Part shown: positions 27,801-35,882 of the stretch, one piece after another
Layout of the letters: each line of letters begins with the position of its first letter
Numbering within the stretch: position 1 is the first letter of the stretch
The notes under the pieces: generated by a model
The model's database searches: none
Told to the model about the DNA's origin: nothing
Seen by the model: the letters and a program-made list of their open reading frames with translations, nothing else
NCBI GenBank assembly: GCA_902797885.1
Contig: CADBUP010000012.1
Location: 1 to 59,851 of the forward strand
Source of the DNA: an uncultured Ruminococcus sp.
GTDB lineage: Bacteria > Bacillota > Clostridia > Monoglobales > Monoglobaceae
Direction: 5' to 3'
DNA: 59,851 nucleotides
Program-made: the position numbers and the translations under genes

Positions 27801-28553
27801 AAATCCGCGCTTGGAGTGGACGGCGAGGAGTATGCAATAAAGCAGAAGCTTGTTGAATATTATACCGAGAAGTACGGAACGATTGAAAAACTCAACGGCG
27901 CATGGGGAACCGAGTTTGGAAGCTTTGAAGAGCTTTCCGCGCCCGTTGAGCTGACAAAGGAGCAGGCGGAAAAGGGCAGAGAAGATTTAGAGGAATTTGA
28001 GTTGATGATATATGAGAAGTACTTTGAGATATGCAGAAATGCAGTCAAAAAGGTGATGCCCGATACGCTTTATTTAGGGTCGAGATTTGCGGGATATAAT
28101 GACCTGGCGGTCAGGGCGGCGGCTAAATACTGTGATGTTGTAAGCTTTAACCTCTATACTATAAGACCTGATGATAAGACGGCGGCAGAGCTTGCTCTGA
28201 CGTATGATTTTCCGGTTATAATCGGCGAGTTCCATTTCGGTACGCTTGACAGCGGTATGAGACAGACCGGACTCGGATCGGGCGGAAATCAGCAGGATCG
28301 CGCCGACAGGTATAAGGAATATATGAACAGGGCGATAGCGTCGTCATGGTGCGTCGGTGCGCATTGGTTCCAGTATATCGAACAGCCGTATTTGGGAAGA
28401 GATGACGGAGAGTCCTATAGCATTGGCTTTGTCACCACGACAGATACGCCTGTGCCGCAGCTGGTCAAAGCGGCGAGAGAGGTAGGAGAAGGTATGTATA
28501 AGCGCCGCATAACAACGAAGTGCATCAAAAAAGAGAATGAACAGAAGGAATAG
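24870..28553 (+). CDS. SLH-anchored multidomain glycoside hydrolase, GH50/agarase-like (clan GH-A)
   Basis: The only evident catalytic protein of the locus, 1227 residues. Order: signal peptide (1-30); two CBM4/9-like domains (about 35-170 and 205-335); three SLH-like repeats (about 365-530); a jelly-roll-like region (545-770); and a TIM-barrel hydrolase (about 780-1215). The barrel begins FRVERYGGKWWLVDPNGKLF, as in GH50 beta-agarases. The probable acid/base is Glu955 (FIDNELGF) and the probable nucleophile Glu1120 (IIGEFHFG). Agarose is an unlikely substrate for a gut anaerobe, so another beta-galactoside-type glycan is possible. SLH domains in the middle rather than at an end is unusual. 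The gene ends the locus and is followed by a strong terminator. Confidence 0.82.
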   Translation: MLKLRVSKWLCILLTISVLAAVPVMPIFSDEVNTSPEILKNADFEAEGLDPWTGFGDYSLSETNAYSGARCIALSGNGESGIEQFVTGLNPDTTYVLTAWGKVSGKTNNIYIGVRDFGGEDKIEYKIGSSAYVKRAVQFKTGADSTSAAVYVRRAAFAGGVGYVDKMSLETLDEFRKNEEEADTTEDDNANVGTPAGSVDSGPIKNNGFEAGKLTSWNCYGNFELSEESPHSGKYSVKFGGDGKTSGVQQVIKGLYPNTTYTLSAYCKVENRGDKIMLGVTDHGAAQKGYDIEATTYTPMSFKFTTGPSSDSAKIFVYRGEDMGDGAAYADDFSITGPFQEVDDVPNDSIEDANKTPEEKLDENDRLEYILNKLDEKGIITKTGFDSDKQITRAEVLAMIIRTINMEEAAKALAGKTRFDDVPEDYWASGYINLAVRDGIANGTGETVFEPEENVTQEQMIKMMLCAFGHNEEAEADGGYPDGYMKLARDRGYVYGIAAAQAAPITKAQAASICHYAILSDGDRIDSPKPGEIFDIFDSNKIEKYKYLEGTSNKVRVVEKDGAKALKMNFGTEMYPCVKFNMGDLGLDTDWSEYSYLAFDITNTSTKTIHFGIRVDSMVTQEDGTDKLSVRQGMHGLGTAERILFCIPLKTPPEGVNSVPIGQSIVDLCANNKVYLAKNATQTINPEKIVEFQIFEAGPIQENEIYIHSISLIKDDKAMDEPYVDRFGQYTNSDWRGKLYTHSEFEIRKNEEEAELSANPNPSDWDEYGGYADGPQLDATGHFRVERYGGKWWLVDPNGKLFWSNGITCLTAEQVGTIGGKEKFYEYIPTDSEYMSKFNYLWSDVKKYSYYTANLYRKYGDDYLNQHVENTLKRLRSWGINTAGAWSTDEFTNSGRVPYTAICGFSDPPRFGKIGGSGFVDVFDPRSEKAIEKGVKTIADKKNDPMLVGVFIDNELGFASEESDNDGMTHTTSIKFTKSALGVDGEEYAIKQKLVEYYTEKYGTIEKLNGAWGTEFGSFEELSAPVELTKEQAEKGREDLEEFELMIYEKYFEICRNAVKKVMPDTLYLGSRFAGYNDLAVRAAAKYCDVVSFNLYTIRPDDKTAAELALTYDFPVIIGEFHFGTLDSGMRQTGLGSGGNQQDRADRYKEYMNRAIASSWCVGAHWFQYIEQPYLGRDDGESYSIGFVTTTDTPVPQLVKAAREVGEGMYKRRITTKCIKKENEQKE

Positions 28554-28596
28554 AGAAGGCTGAACCTTATACATCCGCATATCGGATAAAATATAT

Positions 28597-28639
28597 AATA
28601 TCAGCCCCTGCAAATCATTTGATTGCAGGGGCTGATATT
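28597..28639. terminator. Bidirectional terminator between the glycoside hydrolase gene and mutS2
   Basis: AATATCAGCCCCTGCA pairs with TGCAGGGGCTGATATT, extended by ATCA/TGAT around a two-base loop with one bulge. The stem is about 20 bp with A/T-rich flanks on both sides, as expected for a terminator serving two convergent genes. Confidence 0.85.
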
Positions 28640-28681
28640 TATTTAATAACGGTTTCATCCCGGTATGCATATAAGACGCAG

Positions 28682-31054
28682 CTATTTTAATTCCGCGATA
28701 GTTACGCCGTTTTCACCCTCGCCGTATTTGCCGAGGCGAAAGCTTTTTACGTGGGGGTGACGGCGAAGCATAGTCTGTATGCCAGCGCGAAGCGTTCCCG
28801 TACCCTTTCCGTGAATTATGCTGACGGTGTTAAGCCCGGCCATCGCACATTCGTCAAGGAACTTATCCGTTTCCATTTCGGCTTCTTCAAGCGTCATTCC
28901 TCTGAGATCTATCTCGGATTTGACCGAGTCCCGGCGAAGTCCGCCGCCATAGGTTGAAGCTTTTTTATAGCGTTCGGGTTTCTTTCCCTCTTCCTCGGCG
29001 ACAAGAGTCATATTATCCGCCTTAGCGGTAATCTTCATTATTCCGACCTGAATCACGGCCGTACCGTCTTTTTTGTTAATAGATAAGACGCTTCCCTTGT
29101 CGCCTAAATCATTAATCATTACCTCAGCGCCGAGCTTAAGTGAATTCAGGTTTACGCCTGCCCCTCTCGGAGCGCTTGCCTTTTTTATCTTAGGCGATTT
29201 ATTGTTTTTAAGTTTAAGACCCAATTCGCGCTTTAATTCCTGAATTTGTCTGAGCGCCTCTTTTTCGTCGTGAGCCTTTTGTGCGGCCTGAATCTCTTCA
29301 AGCATTTTATCAACGTCGGTTTGGGTTTTTAAGATAATTTTTTCGGCTTTTTCTCTTGCGCGGTCATAAATTTTATCCTTTTGCTTTTCTATTTTGTCGC
29401 GTTCAGCCGCGAGCTCAGCCTTAAGGCGTTCGGTTTCGGCACGGAGCCGTGCTGTTTCCTCTGAGTTCTTTTCCGCCGAAATTCGGTTATCCTCTATCTT
29501 TGACAGTACGTCTTCAAAGCGGATACTCTCATCGGAAAGCATATTACGCGAGTTTTCTATAATTCGTTTCGGAAGACCGAGCTTTTCGGAAATAGCAAAC
29601 GCGTTGCTTCGACCCGGAACGCCTATAAGCAAGCGGTATGTCGGACTGAGTGTGGTCACGTCAAACTCACACGAGGCGTTCTCGATTCCCGGTGTGGTGA
29701 GTGCGTAAAGCTTTAGCTCGCTGTAATGCGTTGTCGCCGCTATTTTCGCGCCGGCATTTCTGAAATCCTCAATTATTGCGGTCGCAAGGGCCGCGCCCTC
29801 GGTCGGGTCGGTTCCCGCTCCAAGCTCGTCAAAAAGTACAAGACAGCCGTCGGTTACCTTTTCGGAGATTTCAACAATATTTTTCATATGCGATGAGAAA
29901 GTTGAAAGGCTTTGTTCTATACTCTGTTCATCGCCGATGTCGGCAAATATATCGACGCAGACCGACAGCTCTGTCTCATCCGCCGCAGGCACGTGAAGCC
30001 CCGCCTGTGCCATAAGGCAGAAAAGACCGAGCGTTTTCAGGACAACCGTTTTACCGCCGGTGTTTGGACCGGTAATTATCAGCGTGTCGAAAGTTGTTCC
30101 CAGTTCAATGTCTACGGGAACAACCTTTGACTTATCTATAAGCGGATGTCTGCCTTTATGAATCTTAAAGACTCCGCCGCGGTTCATCTTCGGCATAACT
30201 GCCTTCATATCAAGTGAAAGCCGCGCCTTTGCCACCACAAAATCAAGATGAATCAATGTTTCAAAGTTAAGACGTATCTCTTCGATGAACTCAGAGACAT
30301 CATTTGAAATATCGAGCAGGACCTTTTCAATTTCTGCACGCTCTTTTACGGTGAGTTCGTTTAAGTCATTGTTTGCGTTTACTACGCCCTCGGGTTCGAT
30401 AAACACAGTAGACCCCGAAGCCGACATATCGTGGGCGATACCGCGCACCTCGCCGCGAAACTCGGATTTAACGGGAACAACATAGCGGTTGTTACGGACG
30501 GTGACAATTGCATCCTGCAAAAACTTTCTGTAATACTGTGAATGTATCATAGAATCAAGCGTGTCGCGGATTTTTGAAGATGTATTTTTAATTTTCCTGC
30601 GGATTCCCGCAAGCTCGGCGCTTGCGCCGTCCGCCATTTCGTCCTCGGATATAATAGAGGTTGTTATTCTTTCTTCAAGTCTCTTGTTAGGTTCAAGCTC
30701 TGTGATATATCCCGACAGGACGCCTGCCTGTTCGGGCGTGTACTGTTTCATCACCCTTGCCCCTTTTAAAATTCGGGAAACGTTCAAAAGCTCTGGCATA
30801 GAAAGCCCGCCGCCTGCGTTCAGGCGCTTGACAGACTCGGATATATCAGAGATTCTGACAATTTCGGGTGAACCGAATTTCAACAGAAGCTGAACCGCCG
30901 CGTCCGTTTCGTCAAGGGTTTGCTCCACCGCGCGGATATTGTTTGTCGGAACAAGCTTTAAAGCGAGTTCCTTTGCCGCGTCGTTTTTCGCGAGTGCGGC
31001 AAGCCTTTCGAGTATTTTATCAAATTCAAGAGTTTTCAGAGATTTATGCTCCAT
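28682..31054 (-). CDS. mutS2: MutS2 endonuclease / ribosome-collision ATPase
   Basis: A 790-residue MutS-family ATPase lacking the mismatch-recognition domain. The core and lever helices precede the ATPase with Walker A ITGPNTGGKTVVLKT, Walker B CLVLFDELGAGTDPTEGAAL, and TTHYSELK. A long coiled coil (about residues 520-630, rich in Glu/Lys/Arg) leads to a KOW-like segment and a C-terminal Smr domain with LRGMTLEEAE and IIHGKGTGTLR. MutS2 was first linked to suppression of recombination; work in Bacillus showed that it splits collided ribosomes. Both roles are known for the family and cannot be told apart here. Confidence 0.93.
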   Translation of the reverse strand: MEHKSLKTLEFDKILERLAALAKNDAAKELALKLVPTNNIRAVEQTLDETDAAVQLLLKFGSPEIVRISDISESVKRLNAGGGLSMPELLNVSRILKGARVMKQYTPEQAGVLSGYITELEPNKRLEERITTSIISEDEMADGASAELAGIRRKIKNTSSKIRDTLDSMIHSQYYRKFLQDAIVTVRNNRYVVPVKSEFRGEVRGIAHDMSASGSTVFIEPEGVVNANNDLNELTVKERAEIEKVLLDISNDVSEFIEEIRLNFETLIHLDFVVAKARLSLDMKAVMPKMNRGGVFKIHKGRHPLIDKSKVVPVDIELGTTFDTLIITGPNTGGKTVVLKTLGLFCLMAQAGLHVPAADETELSVCVDIFADIGDEQSIEQSLSTFSSHMKNIVEISEKVTDGCLVLFDELGAGTDPTEGAALATAIIEDFRNAGAKIAATTHYSELKLYALTTPGIENASCEFDVTTLSPTYRLLIGVPGRSNAFAISEKLGLPKRIIENSRNMLSDESIRFEDVLSKIEDNRISAEKNSEETARLRAETERLKAELAAERDKIEKQKDKIYDRAREKAEKIILKTQTDVDKMLEEIQAAQKAHDEKEALRQIQELKRELGLKLKNNKSPKIKKASAPRGAGVNLNSLKLGAEVMINDLGDKGSVLSINKKDGTAVIQVGIMKITAKADNMTLVAEEEGKKPERYKKASTYGGGLRRDSVKSEIDLRGMTLEEAEMETDKFLDECAMAGLNTVSIIHGKGTGTLRAGIQTMLRRHPHVKSFRLGKYGEGENGVTIAELK

Positions 31055-31135
31055 AGTTTAAACTGCCTTTCTGTGTCTGTGAAGTAGCCACAGCTTTCCG
31101 CTTTTCTTTTGATTTAACCGTTTAAGTTCTGAAAG

Positions 31136-31672
31136 CTAATTGTTATTCACAAACTTTGTATTATAGTTTTCGATACAATGCCGAATTATTTCAACCGCGG
31201 CATCGCGGCCCTGAACCTCATCAACGGCGGTTGCCTTGCCCTCGAGCTGTTTGTATACCGAGAAGAAATGCCGCATCTCTTCAAATATGTGCGGCGGCAG
31301 GTCGGATATGTCGGCATATGCGTTATAGGAGGGGTCTTCAAACGGAATGGCAATAATTTTTTCGTCGTTCTTTCCGTTGTCAATCATCTTTATAACACCT
31401 ATCGGATAACAATGAACCAAAACAAGCGGGTCAATCTCTTCCGAAGTCAAAACCAGCACGTCGAGGGGGTCTCCGTCGTCGGCATAGGTTCTCGGGATAA
31501 AGCCATAGTTGGCGGGATAGTGAGTCGAGGTGTATAAAATTCTGTCAAGAATAATAAATCCTGTTTCTTTATCAAGCTCATACTTTTTCTTGCTGCCCTT
31601 TTTGATTTCTATGACCGCAAGAAAGTCCTCGGGTGAGATTCTTTCGGGTCTGACGTTATGCCAGATATTCAT
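31136..31672 (-). CDS. ppa: Inorganic pyrophosphatase, family I
   Basis: Hydrolyses pyrophosphate to phosphate in the cytoplasm, pulling biosynthetic reactions forward. The 178-residue length fits soluble family I enzymes. Visible active-site elements are EIKKGSKKKYELDKETG, the YPANYGFIPRTYADDGDPLD signature with three metal-binding Asp, and the K-x-x-D region VIKMIDNGKNDEKIIAIP. AAGGAGGAG precedes ATG 31672. It sits on the minus strand between mutS2 and feoAB. Confidence 0.93.
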   Translation of the reverse strand: MNIWHNVRPERISPEDFLAVIEIKKGSKKKYELDKETGFIILDRILYTSTHYPANYGFIPRTYADDGDPLDVLVLTSEEIDPLVLVHCYPIGVIKMIDNGKNDEKIIAIPFEDPSYNAYADISDLPPHIFEEMRHFFSVYKQLEGKATAVDEVQGRDAAVEIIRHCIENYNTKFVNNN

Positions 31673-31742
31673 ATAAAACTCCTCCTTATATTCTTCTTAA
31701 TTTGTTATATTATTGATTGTTTCCATATTGTAAATAGGTTAA

Positions 31743-34103
31743 TCAGGCTATTCCGATAAGAATGCAGATTGTATGCACGGCAAAGGCGCAAATCCACGCA
31801 ATCAAGCATTGAAGTATCACGATTCCCATTGCCCAGCGGCCGCCAAGCTCGCGCTTGATTGAGGCGATTGCGGCAACACATGGAGTATAGAGCAGACAGA
31901 ACACCAAAAGCGACAGAACCCCCGATGTTGAGAGAATCGTGTAAAGCTCGCCTACACTTCCGATTAAGACGGAAAGTGTTGACACAACGCTTTCCTTTGC
32001 CATAAATCCGGCGATAAGCGAGGTTGAAATCCGCCAGTCTCCAAAGCCGAGGGGCTTGAATACAGGCGAAATAAATCCTGCTATCCCCGCAAGAATACTG
32101 TCCTGAGAGTTTTCAACTATATTTAATCTGAGGTCAAATTTTTGCAGAAACCACACAATGACAGACGCCACGAATATTACAGTAAAGGCACGTTCAACGA
32201 AATCCCTCGCCTTGTCCCATAAAAGCATCATTACGTTTTTTGCGCCCGGCATACGATAGTTGGGAAGTTCCATAACAAACGGTATGGCTTCGCCTTTAAA
32301 AATAGTCTGCTTCGAGATAAGCGCAGTAAGGATTCCCATTGCTATTCCGAATATGTAAAGACAGACCATAACGAGGCCGCCGTGCCGCGGAAAGAATGCC
32401 GCGGTAAAGAACGCATAAATCGGAAGCTTAGCGGTACAGCTCATAAACGGGGTCAGCATTACCGTCATTTTTCGGTCGCGGGCGGACGGAAGGGTGCGGC
32501 TTGCCATAACCCCGGGAACGGTACACCCGAAGCCAATCAGCATGGGAACAATACTCCTTCCCGAAAGTCCTATCTTTCGGAGAAGCTTATCTGTCACAAA
32601 GGCAACACGCGCCATATATCCGCTGTCCTCAAGCATTGACAGAAAGAAGAACAGCGTGACGATAATCGGAACAAAGCTGAGGATACTTCCGACACCGCTG
32701 AATATTCCGTCTACAATCAGCGAATGCAGAACAGGGTTTATATTCCATGCCGAAAGAAGCATATCAACCGATTCGCACACCCAGTCTATGCCTGATTCAA
32801 GAAGCCCTTGAAGCCATGAGCCGATTACGTTAAACGTCAGGTAAAATACGAGCGCCATTATTCCGATAAATGTAGGAATGGCAGTATATTTTCCGGTCAG
32901 GACAGCGTCAATTTTTCGGCTTCTTATATGCTCCTTGCTTTCCGATGGCTTGACCACGGTCTTTTCACACAGCCTTGTGATGAAAGAAAATCTCATATCG
33001 GCTATTGCGGCGGAGCGGTCAAGGCCGCGTTCCGTCTCCATCTGACAGATGATATGCTCAATCATTTCCTTTTCGTTTTGACTTAGCTTTAGTGCGTCCT
33101 CTACAATAGAGTCGCCTTCTATCAGCTTGCTTGCCGCAAATCGGAGGGGAATCCCGGCGGCCTTTGCATGATCCTCTATCAGGTGCATTATACCGTGAAG
33201 ACAACGGTGAACGGCGCCGCCAGCCTCGTCTTCGGAACAGAAGTCTAAACGCATAGGCCTTTCGCGATACTTGGCTATATGAAGAGCGTGGCGAATAAGT
33301 TCGTCCACACCTTCGCCCTTTGCGGCGGAAATCGGAACGACAGGTATGCCCAAAAGCCGTTCCATCTCGTTTATTCGTATTGTTCCGCCGTTATTTCTCA
33401 CTTCATCCATCATATTAAGCGCGAGAACGGTCGGAACGTTTAATTCGATAAGCTGCATCGTGAGATACAGATTTCGTTCGATGTTTGTGGCGTCAACTAT
33501 GTTTATGATTCCGGTCGGCTTTTCGTCCAAAATAAATTGGCGTGAAACTATTTCCTCGCTTGTGTACGGCGAAAGCGAGTAGATTCCCGGAAGGTCGGTG
33601 ACACGCGTGTCGGGATGGCCGACAATTCGTCCGCTTTTTTGGTCAACGGTGACCCCGGGGAAGTTTCCGACGTGCTGGTTTGAACCTGTCAGACAGTTAA
33701 ACAGGGTTGTCTTGCCGCAGTTCTGGTTTCCGGCAAGGGCAAAGGTCAAAACCGTACCCTTGGGTAGTGGATTTTCGTTTTCCTTGACGTGATACCTTCC
33801 GTCCTCACCCAAACCCGGATGCTCAGATACCGCGGCGGTACCGATGGGCCTTGCGCAGGGCTTTTGACAATCTGCCCGCGACAGCTCTTCAACAGTAATT
33901 TTCTCGGCGTCGGCGAGACGAAGCGTCAGTTCATAGCCGTGAATTCTAAGCTCCATAGGGTCGCCCATAGGGGCATATTTCATAACGGTTACCTCGACGC
34001 CGGGAATAACGCCCATGTCCAAAAAGTGTCGGCGCAGTGAGCCTTCGCCGCCGACAGCGCAAATCCGCGCAGGAATACCTATTTTTAAATCTTTAAGAGT
34101 CAT
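31743..34103 (-). CDS. feoB: FeoA-FeoB fusion, ferrous iron transporter
   Basis: A 786-residue protein joining two normally separate genes. Residues 1-75 are a FeoA SH3-like domain (LRRHFLDMGVIPGVEVTV, MELRIHGYELTLR). After a linker with Cys79 and Cys83 the FeoB G domain starts: G1 AGNQNCGKTTLF, a GNFPGVTVDQKSG switch, G3 DLPGIYSLSPY and G4 LNMMDE. Residues 370-786 hold the Gate membrane segments, including MLIGFGCTVPGVMASRTL and LLYTPCVAAIA, whose cysteines are conserved iron-path residues. It imports Fe(II) under anaerobic conditions. Fusion guarantees equal FeoA and FeoB. GGAG precedes ATG 34103; a sigma-A promoter and a palindrome lie upstream. Confidence 0.92.
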   Translation of the reverse strand: MTLKDLKIGIPARICAVGGEGSLRRHFLDMGVIPGVEVTVMKYAPMGDPMELRIHGYELTLRLADAEKITVEELSRADCQKPCARPIGTAAVSEHPGLGEDGRYHVKENENPLPKGTVLTFALAGNQNCGKTTLFNCLTGSNQHVGNFPGVTVDQKSGRIVGHPDTRVTDLPGIYSLSPYTSEEIVSRQFILDEKPTGIINIVDATNIERNLYLTMQLIELNVPTVLALNMMDEVRNNGGTIRINEMERLLGIPVVPISAAKGEGVDELIRHALHIAKYRERPMRLDFCSEDEAGGAVHRCLHGIMHLIEDHAKAAGIPLRFAASKLIEGDSIVEDALKLSQNEKEMIEHIICQMETERGLDRSAAIADMRFSFITRLCEKTVVKPSESKEHIRSRKIDAVLTGKYTAIPTFIGIMALVFYLTFNVIGSWLQGLLESGIDWVCESVDMLLSAWNINPVLHSLIVDGIFSGVGSILSFVPIIVTLFFFLSMLEDSGYMARVAFVTDKLLRKIGLSGRSIVPMLIGFGCTVPGVMASRTLPSARDRKMTVMLTPFMSCTAKLPIYAFFTAAFFPRHGGLVMVCLYIFGIAMGILTALISKQTIFKGEAIPFVMELPNYRMPGAKNVMMLLWDKARDFVERAFTVIFVASVIVWFLQKFDLRLNIVENSQDSILAGIAGFISPVFKPLGFGDWRISTSLIAGFMAKESVVSTLSVLIGSVGELYTILSTSGVLSLLVFCLLYTPCVAAIASIKRELGGRWAMGIVILQCLIAWICAFAVHTICILIGIA

Positions 34104-34133
34104 TTGGTTTTCTCCTGATTGCTTGTACTTATT

Positions 34134-34148
34134 ATATACTATGTATAT
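34134..34148. promoter_or_regulatory. Palindrome in feoAB leader (candidate operator)
   Basis: ATATAC-TAT-GTATAT is a perfect 6-3-6 inverted repeat just downstream of the feoAB promoter. A metal-responsive repressor would fit the position, but the sequence does not match the standard Fur or DtxR/IdeR boxes. Confidence 0.4.
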
Positions 34149-34166
34149 GAAATTTAACTTATTATA

Positions 34167-34195
34167 ATTTTATCGCATATTGACAAAAGTGTCAA
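34167..34195 (-). promoter_or_regulatory. Sigma-A promoter for feoAB
   Basis: On the minus strand TTGACA (34195-34190), a 17-base spacer, and TAAAAT (34172-34167). The -35 hexamer is part of a TTGACA-CTTT-TGTCAA inverted repeat, a second possible regulator site. Confidence 0.75.
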
Positions 34196-34253
34196 GTATG
34201 TTTGATGTTTCGATAACGTTAAAAAAATAAAAATAAAATTTTGAAAATTTCTC

Positions 34254-34282
34254 TTTACATTTGTCATAATGTGTGGTATACT
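34254..34282 (+). promoter_or_regulatory. Sigma-A promoter for uraA
   Basis: TTTACA (34254-34259), a 17-base spacer, and TATACT (34277-34282). Transcription from here would make a leader of about 150 bases before uraA. Confidence 0.75.
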
Positions 34283-34301
34283 GTCTTTAATTGAATAGCT
34301 T

Positions 34302-34411
34302 GTCTTTAAAGAGCGATGCGGGACATCGGCAAGACGACATTTTTATCGGTTCGGAAATTTCTGTGACTATGCCTTATTATGCCTTGTCTGCGTGCGCGGA
34401 CAAGGCTTTTT
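34302..34411 (+). promoter_or_regulatory. uraA leader with attenuator-type terminator
   Basis: The leader holds a hairpin CGATG-CGGGA-CATCG (34314-34328) enclosed by GTCTT (34302-34306) and AAGAC (34331-34335). It ends in an intrinsic terminator, GCCTTGTC (34381-34388) pairing with GACAAGGC (34399-34406) and a T5 tract, all upstream of the uraA start. Early GCTTGTC (34298-34304) could pair with the terminator's 3' arm, offering an alternative fold. Because uraA and pyrR are adjacent, PyrR-controlled attenuation is likely, but the usual PyrR-binding loop consensus is not obvious. Confidence 0.6.
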
Positions 34412-34439
34412 AAATTTTAATTAACAGGGAGAGTTGAAA

Positions 34440-35786
34440 ATGTCAAACAAAAACGAAGGCATCTTTGATGCCAGAAAACTCGGCTCGGGCAAGATGCTGG
34501 TTCTCGGACTTCAGCATATGTTCGCTATGTTCGGTGCAACGGTGCTGGTTCCGATTATTACCGGACTCAGTGTATCGTCCACACTTCTTTTCGCGGGTAT
34601 AGGAACCCTTTTGTTCCATATCTTGACCAAGGGTAAGGTTCCTGCCTTCCTCGGTTCGTCATTCGCATTCCTCGGCGGATATGCGGCGGTTTCTTTGCTT
34701 TGCGAGCAGAACGCAATAGACAACTTTTCGGCCTATGCCGGCGTCGGTGTCGCTGTTGCGGGTCTGATTTATGTTGTTCTCGCGGTTCTGTTTAAGATTT
34801 TCGGTGCGCAAAAGGTAATGAGATTCTTCCCGCCGATTGTAACGGGTCCTATAATTATCGCGATAGGCCTTACACTTTCGTCATCGGCTATCACGAACTG
34901 CTCGGCTAACTGGTGGCTTGCTATGGTTGCGGTTGCGGTTATCATCGTATGCAATATCTGGGGCAAGGGAATGGTTAAGATTATACCGATTCTCATAGGT
35001 GTTATCGTATCTTATCTTGTTGCGGCCGTTACCGGAAACGTAGATTTCACTTCTGTTAAAGAAGCGGCATGGATTGGCCTTCCTGTTGTTTGGCATAACA
35101 CAGCTCTTTCGCTTATCGGTGATTCAAGCACAAACTCGTCAGTCGTGATTACCTCAATCATAACGATTGCTCCTATCGCTATCGCTACTATTATCGAACA
35201 TATCGGTGATGTTTGCGCTATATCATCAACGGTTGAAAGAAATTACATTCAAGACCCCGGTCTTCACAGAACTCTCCTCGGCGACGGTCTTGCAACCTCG
35301 CTTGCGGCGCTGTTCGGCGCTCCGGCAAACACAACCTACGGCGAAAACACCGGTGTTTTGGCTCTTACAAAGGTTTATGACCCGAGAGTTATCAGAATCG
35401 CGGCGTACTTTGCAATCCTGCTTTCGTTCTCGCCTAAGTTTGCGGCATTCATAAACTCTCTGCCGACTGCGGTTATCGGCGGCGTTTCTATGGTTCTCTA
35501 TGGTATGATTTCGGCGGTCGGCGTCAGAAACGTGGTTGAGAACAAGGTTGACTTTACAAAGTCAAGAAATGTTATTATCGCGGCTCTTATAATGGTTCTT
35601 TCAATCGGTATCAATTACAGTAAAGCGGGTGCGATAAGCTTTACTATAGGCTCTGCAACAATCAGCCTCACCGGCCTCGCTGTTGCCGCTCTTGTCGGAA
35701 TTATTCTCAATGCAGTCCTCCCCGGTAAGGACTATGAGTTCGGCAAGGATCTTCAAGGTGACACTTCGGTGAACTTTGAAGTATAA
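34440..35786 (+). CDS. uraA: Uracil permease, NCS2 family
   Basis: Proton-coupled uracil uptake. The 448-residue membrane protein shows family motifs LGLQHMFAMFGATVLVPIITGL (TM1), PAFLGSSFAF (TM3), the substrate-site region IATIIEHIGDVCAIS in TM8 with its Glu-His, and TTYGENTGVLALTKVYDPRV in TM10. About 14 membrane segments are expected. Start ATG 34440 has CAGGGAGAG upstream; a TTG at 34434 lies inside that site. An attenuator-type leader precedes it and pyrR follows, which supports pyrimidine rather than purine specificity. Confidence 0.9.
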   Translation: MSNKNEGIFDARKLGSGKMLVLGLQHMFAMFGATVLVPIITGLSVSSTLLFAGIGTLLFHILTKGKVPAFLGSSFAFLGGYAAVSLLCEQNAIDNFSAYAGVGVAVAGLIYVVLAVLFKIFGAQKVMRFFPPIVTGPIIIAIGLTLSSSAITNCSANWWLAMVAVAVIIVCNIWGKGMVKIIPILIGVIVSYLVAAVTGNVDFTSVKEAAWIGLPVVWHNTALSLIGDSSTNSSVVITSIITIAPIAIATIIEHIGDVCAISSTVERNYIQDPGLHRTLLGDGLATSLAALFGAPANTTYGENTGVLALTKVYDPRVIRIAAYFAILLSFSPKFAAFINSLPTAVIGGVSMVLYGMISAVGVRNVVENKVDFTKSRNVIIAALIMVLSIGINYSKAGAISFTIGSATISLTGLAVAALVGIILNAVLPGKDYEFGKDLQGDTSVNFEV

Positions 35787-35813
35787 TTTATAAGAACTTT
35801 ATCAGAATATTTA

Positions 35814-35843
35814 AAGGACTGGCGGCTGAAGCCACCGGTCCTT
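35814..35843 (+). terminator. Terminator between uraA and pyrR
   Basis: AAGGACTGGCGGC pairs with GCCACCGGTCCTT around a TGAA loop, with one G-T wobble and one mismatch, then a T-rich stretch. It lies 40 bases before pyrR, so it could also act as an attenuator for pyrR. Confidence 0.7.
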
Positions 35844-35882
35844 GATTCTTTATAATACTGAATTTTAATGTTGGTGATGTGT

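Noticed and set aside
34330-34380. Purine-riboswitch-like fragment (GACTATG) in the uraA leader
   Set aside because: The other conserved parts of the purine aptamer are missing, and uraA-pyrR context points to pyrimidines.
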